Positions 1-10,000 of a DNA stretch of 64,000 bases are shown in pieces. The position numbers and the translations under genes were made by a program. The notes under the pieces are model-generated. The model was not told the origin of the DNA. It worked only from the letters and a program-made list of their open reading frames with translations, and did no database searches. The number at the start of each line of letters is the position of its first letter. Within the stretch, counting starts at the first letter, position 1. Source of the DNA: Bacteroidales bacterium. GTDB taxonomy: Bacteria; Bacteroidota; Bacteroidia; Bacteroidales; UBA4417. The stretch is taken from assembly GCA_016707705.1 (NCBI GenBank), contig JADJHD010000014.1, positions 67,470-131,469 on the forward strand. Reading direction: 5' to 3'.

Positions 1-2213
1 CTCAGGGCGTTGAAGGTATTGCCGTTGGACTTGCTTCAAAGATTCTGCCCCATAACTTTATTGAACTTATCGATGCCTCCATTTCAGTGCTGAAAGGGGA
101 GGACTTTACCATTTTGCCTGATTTCCCAACAGGTGGACTGGCTGATTTCTCGAAATACAACGATGGACTCAGGGGTGGACGTGTGAGAATCCGCGCCAGG
201 ATAAGTCAGCTCGATAAGAAGACCCTTGTTATTAATGAACTTCCGTTTGGGACTACCACCGGTGACCTTATTGACAGTATTATCGCTGTAAATGAAAAAG
301 GAAAAATCAAGATCCGGAAAATTGATGATAATACCGCCGGAACCGTCGAAATTCTGATTCATCTGCAGCCGGGAGTTTCCCCTGATCAGACCATAGATGC
401 ACTCTACGCTTTTACCTATTGCGAAAGGTCCGAATCACCCAATGCATGCGTTATTATGGATGGCAAGCCGGTATTTATTGGCGTGTCTGAAATACTTAGA
501 ATATCAACATGGCAAACGGTTCAGTTGCTCAAAGATGAACTGGAATTTCAGTTGAGTGAGCTTGAGGAAAAGGTATTCTTTGGCTCATTACTGAAGATAT
601 TCATCCAGGAGGGCATGTATAAGCACCCTGAATATGAGAACGCCAACTCCTTCGAGACAGTCTGCAAGGTTCTGAATAAACTATTCAAGCCTTACTTCCC
701 GCAATTTTACCGTACCATTGAAAACGAGGATTACAAGAAACTCATTGATAAGCCAATGAGTAATATTACCCGTTTCGACGTCAAGAAAGCTGAAGAGCAA
801 CTTCTGCACCTGCTGGATGAGATCCGGAAAATAAAGTTCCATCTTGCTCATCTCGTGGAGTATTCCATTGCTTTCTATGAAGAAATCAAGAGAAAGTATT
901 CAGCCGGAAAAGAACGTAAAACAGAAATCAGGAGTTTTGAGTCAATCGAGGCTGCCGCTGTTGCTGCTGCTACCCAAAAGCTCTATGTTAACAGGGAAGA
1001 GGGCTTTGCCGGCTATAGCCTCAAAAAGGATGAGTTTGTCAGGGAATGCTCTGATATTGATGATATAATTGTCTTCAGGGAAGATGGCACCTTCATCGTA
1101 ACCCGCGTTGCTGAAAAGGTTTTTGTTGGAAAGAATGTCCTTCACATCGATGTTTTCAAGAAAAACGATGATCGGACCATTTACAATGCAGTCTATCAGG
1201 ATGGACGAATGGGTGCCGTGTATATCAAGCGCTTTGCCGTAACCGGAATAGTGAGGGATAAGGAATACCCCATAACCAAAGGTACTGCTGGTTCGAAGAT
1301 TCTTTATTTCACCGCCAATGAAAACGGTGAGGCTGAAGTCATTCGCGTAATGCTGAAGCCTAAACCAAGGCTCAAAAAGCTAACCTTCGACTTTGATTTC
1401 GCCGAACTTGCTATCAAGGGCAGAAGTTCTCAGGGTAATATACTCAGCAAGAATCCGGTAAAGAAGATTCTGCAGTCTGAGAAAGGCTATTCAACACTCG
1501 GCGCCCGTGATATCTGGTATGACGATACCGTGATGAGAATCAATACTGACCAGAGAGGGATGCACCTTGGAGCATTCAAGCAGGATGACAGGATTTTGAC
1601 AGTCATGAAATCAGGACAATATCGACTGATGTCATTTGATCTTTCCAATCATTTTGAGGAAGATATGGTGCTGATTCAAAAATTCATCCCTTCAAAGCCA
1701 ATCACGGTTGTATATCATAATCCCGTTAAGGAGGCATGGTTCATCAAACGTTTCCTCATTGAAGTGACAGATAAGAAGACCTCTTTCCTTCCGGATGATG
1801 AAGGGATCAGGATGGTTTCCTTTTCACCGGATTTCAGGCCTGTTCTGAAAGTAGAATTTAACAATGAGGGCTTGAAGAAACCTGTTGAAACCCCGGCAGT
1901 TCTCGAAATGGAATCCTTCGTTGAACTCATGGGAATCAAGGCCAAGGGTAAAAAGCTTGGTAATGCCCCGGTGCTTTCAGTTGAATGGCTGGATCCTTTG
2001 CCTTATGAGATAATTGAGGAAGAGATAATCGAAGAGGATGCTATTGAAGGAGAAGTTGAAGAGCTTGACGAAGAGGTTGAGGCAGAAGTTGAGGCAGAAG
2101 ATGTTCCTTCAGATGCAAAACCTCCCATTATTGATGAATCCGAGATAAAACCACCTCCCGATTTTCCCGACGACGATGATGATGGAACACCTGTGCAGAT
2201 GACATTGTTCTAA
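1..2213 (+). CDS. parC: DNA topoisomerase IV / gyrase subunit A, 3' part
   Basis: This is the C-terminal part of a type IIA topoisomerase A subunit, which breaks and rejoins DNA to decatenate or relax it in the cytoplasm. The reading frame is open to the left window edge (first full codon at 3). Its first residues, QGVEGIAVGLASKILPHN, match the conserved core just after the catalytic tyrosine region, so the tyrosine and true start lie outside. The GTG at 87 is internal, not the start. A coiled-coil tower is followed by a degenerate beta-pinwheel C-terminal domain. The protein ends in a strongly acidic tail (Glu/Asp-rich, about the last 50 residues). The frame and tail favour the ParC-like subunit over GyrA, but the choice is inferred because the N-terminus is missing. 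Confidence 0.88.
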   Translation, partial: QGVEGIAVGLASKILPHNFIELIDASISVLKGEDFTILPDFPTGGLADFSKYNDGLRGGRVRIRARISQLDKKTLVINELPFGTTTGDLIDSIIAVNEKGKIKIRKIDDNTAGTVEILIHLQPGVSPDQTIDALYAFTYCERSESPNACVIMDGKPVFIGVSEILRISTWQTVQLLKDELEFQLSELEEKVFFGSLLKIFIQEGMYKHPEYENANSFETVCKVLNKLFKPYFPQFYRTIENEDYKKLIDKPMSNITRFDVKKAEEQLLHLLDEIRKIKFHLAHLVEYSIAFYEEIKRKYSAGKERKTEIRSFESIEAAAVAAATQKLYVNREEGFAGYSLKKDEFVRECSDIDDIIVFREDGTFIVTRVAEKVFVGKNVLHIDVFKKNDDRTIYNAVYQDGRMGAVYIKRFAVTGIVRDKEYPITKGTAGSKILYFTANENGEAEVIRVMLKPKPRLKKLTFDFDFAELAIKGRSSQGNILSKNPVKKILQSEKGYSTLGARDIWYDDTVMRINTDQRGMHLGAFKQDDRILTVMKSGQYRLMSFDLSNHFEEDMVLIQKFIPSKPITVVYHNPVKEAWFIKRFLIEVTDKKTSFLPDDEGIRMVSFSPDFRPVLKVEFNNEGLKKPVETPAVLEMESFVELMGIKAKGKKLGNAPVLSVEWLDPLPYEIIEEEIIEEDAIEGEVEELDEEVEAEVEAEDVPSDAKPPIIDESEIKPPPDFPDDDDDGTPVQMTLF

Positions 2214-2236
2214 GATAACTCGTAAACAATGAAGGA

Positions 2237-2256
2237 CCCCGCAGCAAGCTGCGGGG
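2237..2256. repeat. GC-rich palindromic hairpin (REP-like)
   Basis: CCCCGCAG-caag-CTGCGGGG is a perfect 8-bp stem with a 4-nt loop, 23 bp after the stop codon of the topoisomerase gene. No T-run follows, so it is not a classical intrinsic terminator. It looks like a short dispersed extragenic palindrome that may protect the 3' end of the message. Confidence 0.5.
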
Positions 2257-2336
2257 AATTGAACCCATAAAGAGATTAAAACTTGTAAACTAATAAGCAT
2301 TTTAAAACTTCACATTAACTGTAAACAGAATATTCT

Positions 2337-3548
2337 ATGCTGGATCATAAAACATTGCCCTTATCACCCGATGTCCACTGGGTTGGAGTGCTTGATCGTG
2401 AACTGGTCACTTTCGATATAGTAATGCATACTCCCTATGGAACAACTTATAATTCCTATTTTATTAATGCCGACAAGAAAGCTGTTGTCGAAACGGTGAA
2501 GGATAAGTATTTCGATACCTTTCTTGCCAAACTGAAAAGGTTCTGCGATCCTTCTGAACTTGAGTACATTATTGTTGATCATACTGAACCCGATCATTCA
2601 GGCGGACTCAAAAAGCTTCTGGCTGTAGCTCCAAATGCCAAGGTTGTCGGAAGTGGAAATGCTATCCGTTATCTCGTTAATATGCTGGGACATGAATTCC
2701 CGCATATTCAGGTTAAGGATGGAGATATTGTGGACCTCGGAAACAAGAAAATCAGGATTATCGGGGCTCCAAACCTCCATTGGCCGGATTCTATCTATTC
2801 ATACCTTGAGGAAGATAAACTGCTGTTTACCTGTGATTCTTTTGGATCGCACTATTGCGACAGCAGAATGTACGACGATCAGGTTGGATATTGGGATGAT
2901 GCCTTCAAGTACTATTTTGATGTGATTCTTAAGCCATTCAGCAAATTCATGCTGAAGGCCATTGCCAAGATAAGGCTGTTGGAAATAAACGCTGTTCTTC
3001 CCGGACATGGTCCCTTACTGCGCACTCACTGGCAAAAGTATGTTGACCGTACCGAGCAAATGGCACTCGAGGCTATAAAATTGGGAGAAAAACCAATGGT
3101 TTTCATTCCGTTTGTAAGTGCCTATCACAATACCCGTGATATGGCTCTTATGATAGCTGAAGGTGTCAGACAGTATGAGAATGTGCATATTGAGATTCAT
3201 GATCTGGAGAAGATGTCATATGAGCAGATTGAGTATTACATGATGAATTGCACCGGGGTAATAGTTGGTTCTCCTACCATCAATCAGAATATTCTGTTGC
3301 CTGTTTATCAGCTATTTGCAGCCATTAATCCTCTTCGTGACAAGGGTAAGCTTGCCGGGTCCTTCGGTTCTTTCGGTTGGAGTGGCGAAGCTTCAAAAAT
3401 GATTGAGACCAACCTTGTAAACCTGAAGCTGAAGTTCTTTGGTGAAGGTGTTTTCGTGAAATTTACACCTCATAGCCAGGGAAATCAGGATTGTATCAAT
3501 TACGGTGCTGCATTTACAAAACAAATGCTGACTGACTTGGGGATTTGA
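2337..3548 (+). CDS. FprA-type flavodiiron protein (A-type flavoprotein)
   Basis: A 403-aa flavodiiron protein: an N-terminal metallo-beta-lactamase-like diiron domain (about 1-250) followed by a flavodoxin domain (about 255-400). The iron-ligand motif H-x-E-x-D-H is visible at residues 82-87 (HTEPDH). Further ligands are likely in TCDSFGSHY and in LPGHGP. The flavodoxin part carries a GSPTINQN-type FMN loop. The family reduces O2 to water or NO to N2O in the cytoplasm, usually fed by rubredoxin or a similar donor, and protects anaerobes from oxygen or NO. No rubredoxin domain is fused and none is adjacent. The gene stands alone between the topoisomerase gene and a lipoprotein gene. Which of the two substrates is used cannot be read from the sequence. 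Confidence 0.9.
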   Translation: MLDHKTLPLSPDVHWVGVLDRELVTFDIVMHTPYGTTYNSYFINADKKAVVETVKDKYFDTFLAKLKRFCDPSELEYIIVDHTEPDHSGGLKKLLAVAPNAKVVGSGNAIRYLVNMLGHEFPHIQVKDGDIVDLGNKKIRIIGAPNLHWPDSIYSYLEEDKLLFTCDSFGSHYCDSRMYDDQVGYWDDAFKYYFDVILKPFSKFMLKAIAKIRLLEINAVLPGHGPLLRTHWQKYVDRTEQMALEAIKLGEKPMVFIPFVSAYHNTRDMALMIAEGVRQYENVHIEIHDLEKMSYEQIEYYMMNCTGVIVGSPTINQNILLPVYQLFAAINPLRDKGKLAGSFGSFGWSGEASKMIETNLVNLKLKFFGEGVFVKFTPHSQGNQDCINYGAAFTKQMLTDLGI

Positions 3549-3601
3549 TTTGAATCCTGAGTCGTTTTTGCAGTTTACTTCTTTAATACTTAGTCAACTT
3601 T

Positions 3602-4429
3602 ATGTCGAACAGGGTTTTATTCAGGCTTGCTTTTCTGCTCATGCTGGCATCCTGCCTTTCATGCAGCACGGAGCGTAAGCTTGCCAAGAAATTCCTGAAT
3701 GAGCATAAAGGGGAATCCCTGATGCTTTCACCTGTTGATTTCATTTATAAGGAGAATCCTGCTGCATATATTGATACCAGAAAGTATACAACACCAGAGC
3801 AACAGGATTCTGTAGCTTTCTATTCCAGTAAATTCGTACAGCATGTGTCTGATTCCATTTTTCTTACTCTGTTCATGAATTCATTGATAGAAACACTGGA
3901 ATCCTATTCCTTTAACGTATTCATGGATCAGGAAGCCAATCTGTTTCTTGCCTCCCCTAAACCCGGATGGATACTGCAGATGGCTCAAATGTCACTGGTT
4001 GAAGACTATTCCATTTCCTCCGTTTCGGGTTATGATTATGAAGGTGAAGAATTCATTCATCAATTCCGGGTAAATGAAGTTTCACTTGATACCTGGCTGG
4101 AAGTCAATCGTGTAAATACAGTTCAGTCGAAGCAATTGCTTTTTCTTAGCGGATACATCAGGGATGATACCAGCAGACGAATTTCACTCGACTACGACTT
4201 CGGTCAGTTCTATTATACAAATGATAATGATTCCATCGACCTCGATAATATCTATGAAATGGCTGACGCCTCAGGTCGCAAGCATGCAGAATTATTGTTC
4301 GATTATTTTATGAACGACTATATACAGCGTAACATGCAGGGAGTTTTACCAAAAATGAGTTTTCATTATAACAGCATCTGGAACCGATTGGAAAACCATC
4401 CATGGGAATACTTCGAGTTGATTAAATAA
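3602..4429 (+). CDS. Hypothetical lipoprotein
   Basis: A 275-aa protein with a lipoprotein signal: a charged start, a hydrophobic core, then a lipobox-like LSC near residues 19-21. It is probably lipid-anchored and periplasm- or surface-facing. The mature part is rich in aromatic and acidic residues and has no motif I recognise. It is 53 bp downstream of the flavodiiron gene on the same strand and could be co-transcribed. No family name is offered. Confidence 0.7.
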   Translation: MSNRVLFRLAFLLMLASCLSCSTERKLAKKFLNEHKGESLMLSPVDFIYKENPAAYIDTRKYTTPEQQDSVAFYSSKFVQHVSDSIFLTLFMNSLIETLESYSFNVFMDQEANLFLASPKPGWILQMAQMSLVEDYSISSVSGYDYEGEEFIHQFRVNEVSLDTWLEVNRVNTVQSKQLLFLSGYIRDDTSRRISLDYDFGQFYYTNDNDSIDLDNIYEMADASGRKHAELLFDYFMNDYIQRNMQGVLPKMSFHYNSIWNRLENHPWEYFELIK

Positions 4430-4560
4430 GACTGTTTACAGAGTGAAATACTTTTTTTTTGACAGCTCTGCTTGTATGACTTGGATTGCAGTGAACAACT
4501 TGTTTGAGGATTTACTCAGATTTAGATTTTACATTGTTTTATCACTAAGTTGGATTTAAG

Positions 4561-5304
4561 ATGATAAATGCCATTATTATTGACGATGAATCCATTCATC
4601 ATGATATTCTAAAGAGGAATCTGGTTCAGAATTGTCCCGATGTGAACGTTGTTGCTGAAATGTTTTCCGGTAAGGAAGCATTGGAGCAATTGCCTGTATT
4701 GGATTTCGATATTCTCTTCATGGATATCGAACTTGGTGATATGAATTCTTTTGAACTCCTGCAAAGACTGCCGTTTTCTGATTTGCATGTGATCTTCATA
4801 ACTTCCTTCGATAATTATGCTCTGCAGGCATTCAAGGTGCATGCCATCGACTATCTTCTGAAACCAGTGCATCCTGTTGAATTGGTGAAAGCAATTGATA
4901 GAGCTATGTCGCAGATGTTAAGCAGGGAACGCAGGAACAATCTGATAACAGACTATAGCCTTAACAAGAATAATAAGCTGCTTGTTTCTGGTCAAAATGA
5001 ATTCAGATTAATTGATATTGAGTCTATTACATATTGCAAAGCAGATGGGAATTACACCGATATCTTTATTCATGATCATTCAGGAAAGGAAGAGAAATGC
5101 ACCGACACTCATAATCTGAAGTTTTATGAGGAAAAACTCAGGCCTTTTGGTTTTATTCGTGCTCATCAGTCCTTCCTCGTGAATAGGGAATATGTATCCC
5201 GTATCCGAAAAAATCCCTGTGAAATCATCATGAACAATGGAATGCTTATTCCAGTTGCCAGGGAAAGAAAGCAATGGGTAATGGATTTCTTTGCTACAAT
5301 ATAG
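4561..5304 (+). CDS. LytTR-family response regulator
   Basis: A 247-aa two-domain regulator. The N-terminal receiver (1-120) has the acidic pair D8-D9, the phospho-acceptor D55 in LFMDIEL, a Thr/Ser at 81-82 and the conserved Lys101 in LLKP. The C-terminal LytTR DNA-binding domain (about 145-247) has the typical YCKADGNYT and FIRAHQSFLVN elements. The family is normally phosphorylated by a histidine kinase of the LytS/YehU type and activates nearby or distant promoters. No kinase gene adjoins it here, so the partner and targets are unknown. A 131-bp gap separates it from the upstream lipoprotein gene. Confidence 0.92.
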   Translation: MINAIIIDDESIHHDILKRNLVQNCPDVNVVAEMFSGKEALEQLPVLDFDILFMDIELGDMNSFELLQRLPFSDLHVIFITSFDNYALQAFKVHAIDYLLKPVHPVELVKAIDRAMSQMLSRERRNNLITDYSLNKNNKLLVSGQNEFRLIDIESITYCKADGNYTDIFIHDHSGKEEKCTDTHNLKFYEEKLRPFGFIRAHQSFLVNREYVSRIRKNPCEIIMNNGMLIPVARERKQWVMDFFATI

Positions 5305-5523
5305 CATCAATCCCTTCCTTTTTAAGCTCTTCAGATTCTGTTAGAAAAATTGCAAAACGGAATCTCATCCCATTCTTGCGGAATATCCTTAAATAAGTGC
5401 AGATTGCTAAAATCCCTGTTTTCAGTGATTCATAGCGATCGTATTGTCCTTAACTTTACAATGCTGAAGTGCGGATGCTGTTTGAGATAACATTGCAAAA
5501 GGCTTCAATTACGTTCTGTGAAA

Positions 5524-5757
5524 TATTGAAATTACAGGAAATAGCTTAGATGGGAATTTGGATTCCTTGAACGGACTCGCTGGTGTATGTATTGTTTCTC
5601 TTCCAAGTAAACACCGCCTATCCATTATTAGCCTATCCCATTTAAACTGGTAAGTACCTTCGAGAGTTTGAGTGGAAAATTGATTGCCTGGCTATTTTGT
5701 ATTCCCGGCGGTCCGTTTAAGAATCTGAACAAATAGGTTATCCTTGTAAATCAAATA
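5524..5757 (+). ncRNA. Candidate structured RNA, rod-shaped (6S-like)
   Basis: No protein gene fits the 610 bp between the LytTR gene and tsaD, but the sequence folds by hand into one long rod. Positions 5570-5576 pair with 5711-5717 and 5578-5583 with 5705-5710. The helix runs outward through 5557-5569 with 5718-5729, with one bulge. After an internal loop, 5531-5539 pair with 5741-5749, and 5524-5528 with 5752-5757. An apical hairpin pairs 5638-5648 with 5665-5675 around GGTAAGTACC. Several pairs are G-U on the plus strand and would be A-C mismatches on the minus strand, so the plus strand is favoured. A plus-strand terminator follows at 5829-5865. Closing stem, large central bubble, terminal hairpin and about 230 nt resemble 6S RNA. 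The assignment is inference; no sequence hallmark was confirmed and no clear promoter was found. Confidence 0.4.
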
Positions 5758-5828
5758 AAGATAAGATCAGCGGAGACAAACTCCTAACTTCCCACCTATC
5801 ATCTTTTTATATCATTTCATTAGTTTTA

Positions 5829-5865
5829 TCCTCCTGTTGTGAAAGCAGCAGGGGGATTTTTTTTT
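5829..5865 (+). terminator. Rho-independent terminator
   Basis: An 11-bp stem (5829-5839 with 5846-5856, two G-U pairs), a 6-nt loop and nine T residues read on the plus strand. No plus-strand protein gene ends nearby (the last ends at 5304), which supports a separate transcript such as the RNA candidate at 5524-5757. The opposite direction has no T-run, so it does not serve tsaD. Confidence 0.8.
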
Positions 5866-5914
5866 AAATATTGAATAATGAAGAAACTATTACAGATTGA
5901 GAAACTGACTCATC

Positions 5915-6934
5915 TTACATCCCGCCTCTGGAATAGGGTGTCATGCTTTGATCAGCAAATTCACCAGCTTTGAATTTGAAAAACCCTGCTACTGCAATCA
6001 TCGCAGCATTGTCAGTGGTAAATTGAAATTCTGGGATAAAAACATTCCATTTACCCTCTGCCTGTTTTTTCTCCATTGCAGTTCTCAATCCTGAATTTGC
6101 TGAAACCCCACCTGCTATTGCAATCTGAGTAATACCAGTCTCCCGGCTTGCTTTTTCCAGCTTATCAATAAGAATTTCAACAATGGTCCTCTGTATTGAG
6201 GCACAGAGGTCATTCATATGTGTTTCCATGAATAAAGGGTCCTTCTTGAGATGATCCCTCAGGAAATACAAAAATGAGGTCTTAAGTCCTGAAAAGCTGA
6301 AATCCAGGCCCGGAATATTAGGCTTTGAAAATCGAAAAGCATCAGGATTCCCCTCTTTGGCAAGCTTGTCCACAACAGGTCCACCGGGATAGGGCAGACC
6401 CAGGATTTTGGCGGCTTTGTCAAAAGCCTCTCCGGCAGCATCATCAATAGTGTTTCCAATGATTTCCATCTGAAAGAAATCCTTTACCAGAACAATCTGG
6501 GTATGCCCGCCGGAAACAGTAAGGCATAGAAAGGGAAATTCAGGGATTTGCTTTTCAATTCCCGGACGAAGAATAAAATGGGAAAGAATATGTGCCTGTA
6601 AATGATTAACTTCAACAAGTGGAATGCCCAAACCAATAGAAAAGGATTTTGCAAACGAAGTGCCTACAAGAAGTGACCCAAGAAGGCCTGGTCCCCTTGT
6701 AAAGGCAATCGCTGATAGCTCATCTTTCCTTACATTTGCATTCTTTAAAGCTAAATCTATAACTGGAATAATATTCTGTTGATGAGCCCTTGAAGCCAGC
6801 TCCGGAACAACACCTCCAAATTCCTGATGAACCTTCTGACTGGCAATGACATTCGACAGCATGACAGTTTGGTTCAGTACAGCTGCTGAGGTGTCATCAC
6901 ATGAAGATTCAATTCCAAGTATATATTGAGGCAT
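5915..6934 (-). CDS. tsaD: tRNA N6-adenosine threonylcarbamoyltransferase
   Basis: A 339-aa Kae1/TsaD protein starting MPQYILGIESSCDDT. It transfers the threonylcarbamoyl group from TC-AMP to A37 of ANN-decoding tRNAs, working with TsaB and TsaE. The iron-binding histidine pair is seen in LQAHILSH. Nucleotide-binding glycine motifs are seen in TVSGGHTQ, FSGLKTS and IAGGVSANSGLR. The length is normal for bacterial TsaD. It is divergent from the tamB-like gene, and the short region between them must hold both promoters. tsaB and tsaE are not in the window. TcdA, which modifies the product further, is encoded at 41647-42405. Confidence 0.96.
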   Translation of the reverse strand: MPQYILGIESSCDDTSAAVLNQTVMLSNVIASQKVHQEFGGVVPELASRAHQQNIIPVIDLALKNANVRKDELSAIAFTRGPGLLGSLLVGTSFAKSFSIGLGIPLVEVNHLQAHILSHFILRPGIEKQIPEFPFLCLTVSGGHTQIVLVKDFFQMEIIGNTIDDAAGEAFDKAAKILGLPYPGGPVVDKLAKEGNPDAFRFSKPNIPGLDFSFSGLKTSFLYFLRDHLKKDPLFMETHMNDLCASIQRTIVEILIDKLEKASRETGITQIAIAGGVSANSGLRTAMEKKQAEGKWNVFIPEFQFTTDNAAMIAVAGFFKFKAGEFADQSMTPYSRGGM

Positions 6935-7013
6935 GGTGTTCAGGTTTCAGTTCAGTGTAAAACAGAAATTCCGTTTTCTTGCGTTATTATTCTTCTAACA
7001 ATTAATCTGCAAA

Positions 7014-10000
7014 ATTATCAAAAAAGCATACCAGATATTAATAGGTAGCCTGGCAACAATAATTCTGCTGCCCATATTTCTGTATGCAATTCTCCGCACC
7101 ACGCCCGTGCAGGGATATCTCGCAAAAAAAACTGCTTCCTATCTTTCTGAAAAATTGGGAACTGTGGTGGTTGTCGGAGGACTTGACATTAGCTGGTTCC
7201 TGCGCCTCGATATCACCGATCTGACGGTCCTGGATAAAAATAATGCAACAATCCTCAGTTTCCATCGCCTCGGTGTGAATGTCAAACACATTAGTTTAAA
7301 AAGACATAGAATTGATATCCAAAGATTCCTTTTGGAAGAGTCTACAATAAATCTGGTATATGGTAAGTCTGATGGGAAGCTGAATGCACAGTTTATCCTG
7401 GACTATTTTGCTTCCAATGATAGTGTTAAGACTGCCTCCACTCCCTGGGATCTGAAAGTACATTCCATACTGATCAGAAATTCGATTTTTGCCTTTAAGG
7501 ACGAAAGATACCTTACTCCCGGAAATGGCATTGACTACAGCGACCTGAGCCTTTCTGAGCTTAATCTGGAACTTAATGGATTGGGTTTTTCAGGAGATTC
7601 TGTCTTTGCACGTATAGCCTCATTGTCGGCAAGGGAGAAAAGTGGTTTTTTTCTTAAACACTTCGAAGCAAATGCTTTGGTCAGCCCCAGAGGACTGTCA
7701 GCCGACAGCTTGCAGATCATTACAAATACCTCATCACTCGAAATGAATCTTGTTATGAGGTATTCCTCATGGAATGCCTTTAATGATTTCGTTGATTCTG
7801 TCAGAATGGAAGCTGATATACGAAATTCAGTCCTGGATATGCAGGATATCACATCGTTCGCTCCCGAAACTTCAGGAATGAATGATGTATTCTCAATTTC
7901 CGGAAGAATTGCCGGTACAGTCTCTTCCTTTTCCGGGAAGCAAATGTTGATAGGATTCGGCACCGGAACCCTGTTCAAGGGGACCATCAGAATGACAGGC
8001 TTGCCGTATATTGAAGAAACCTTCATTCACCTTAAAATTGATGAATTCAGAAGCAATGCCGGTGATGTGGAGGCTTTCACCCTGCCCGGATCCGGGCGTG
8101 GCAAGCATATTAATCTGCCAGTAGAAGCAACCCGCCTTGGCAGTATTATTATTAAAGGAAAGTTCACCGGCTTTTACAATGATTTTGTTTCAAATGCCAC
8201 TTTCCTCACCGATGCTGGAAATATTGCCACGGATATTCTCCTAACCAATAACCGCCAGGAAAAGATCATTGAATACAAAGGCCGCATTCAGGCTTCAGAA
8301 TTTGATCTGGGTAAAGTATTCAACCTGAAACAAATTGGAGCATTCAGCATGGATGCTGAAATTAATGGGAAAGGTTTTTCTGCTTCCAATGCTGACCTTA
8401 CTGTGAATGGCAATATCAGTAACTTTCAGTTAATGGGGAATAGCCTCAACAGCATTAAAGTAGATGGTAACTTTAAGAATAAGAAATTTGATGGTGTCCT
8501 GAATCTGAAAGATCAACTTGCTAATCTTGACTTTAATGGCAGTGTGGACTTTTCTGATTCACTCCCGGCATTCGATTTTAAAGCTGAGCTCGAAAATGCA
8601 CTGCTTACCCGGCTGCATCTCTGGGACAGGGATTCTACTTCCTGCCTTTCCACACATATGAATCTTAACTTCAAGGGTAACACCCTGGATAATCTTCTGG
8701 GCTCTCTTATATTTGAAAAAACCAGTTATTATGAAGCTGGTAAATTTTTGAATATGAAGGAATTGAGACTTCAAACTTCACAATTACAGGGAACACAGAA
8801 GAGGATGGTGCTGTCAAGTGACTTCGCTGATGCAGTCTTTTCAGGCAGCTATACCTTTGATGACCTGTCAGAATACCTCACCTTTGTGTTTACTGACTAT
8901 CTGCCGGGACTGGCACTGGTTTCACCTCAAAATCAAAGAACTCAAAAAGGAAGCTTCGATTATACCATCCAGTTGAAGAATACCAAGCCACTGACCTCTA
9001 TTTTCGTCCCGTCCCTTCAGGTAGATCCAAATACTGTTGTATCGGGTGGATTTGATCCGGTTGCCGGTCTGGTGAATGTTAACGGACGCTCTCCGTTGAT
9101 AATTCTGAATGGCATGTCATTTCACGACTGGATGCTGAGAGGCTCTTCCCTTGACCAGCAATTGAACCTGGTGATGAATTGCTCATCAGTCGATTTGTCC
9201 GGCAAACCAAAGCCTGAACCAACTGATGCCAGGATTGAGCAGGTCAGTTTGAATTCAGTTGCCAAAAACGACTCCGTGAAATTTAAAATCAGTTGGAACG
9301 ATTTTGATACTGCCGACTACAATAAAGCAAATCTTGGTGGTGTAATCTCCTTCTCTGATTATCCTGTCCTGGAAATCACAATTGATTCATCAAGATTGCT
9401 GGTTAATGATACTGTATGGACAATTGCTTCCGGGAGTCATGTTTCAATTGATTCCGCATCCTTTGAGATCAGTAAATTCCGGATTGAGAGCAGGAATCAG
9501 GCAATCACTGCCGATGGAACAATTTCAAAGGACCCCCTCGACCAGCTGGAATTTAATTTCAAGGACTTCAATATCTCCCAGTTTGATATGATAACTGCCG
9601 CCTGGGGCATTGATTTCGATGGTAAGCTGAATGGCAAGCTTTCACTGGCTGATTTGTATAATATACCTTTAATACGTGCATCGCTGATTGTGGATGCTTT
9701 GGGATTCAATCATGAGTTTCTGGGTGATGCAGAAATCAACAGTACCTGGGACAATCAGGATAAGGCAATTGATCTCGATACCAGAATTGCCTATCATGGG
9801 ACAGCCGGATTGCACTATCCAATCAAAGCCAGGGGTTCAATTTATATGGATCGCCCACATGATAACTTCGACCTTTTGGTGAATGTTGATAATGTAAAGA
9901 TAAAGGCATTGCAGCCCTTCTTCACAGATCTTTTCTCCCGAATGAAAGGCTGGGCTTCCGGCGACCTGACTCTTACCGGCGACTTCGCTAATCCTGTTAT

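Noticed and set aside
87..2213. GTG at 87 as the start of the topoisomerase gene
   Set aside because: The frame and conserved core continue to the window edge, so 87 is internal.
5305..5865. tmRNA or RNase P RNA as the identity of the RNA candidate
   Set aside because: None of their conserved sequence marks (for example GAGGAAAGTCC or a tRNA-like 3' end) are visible.
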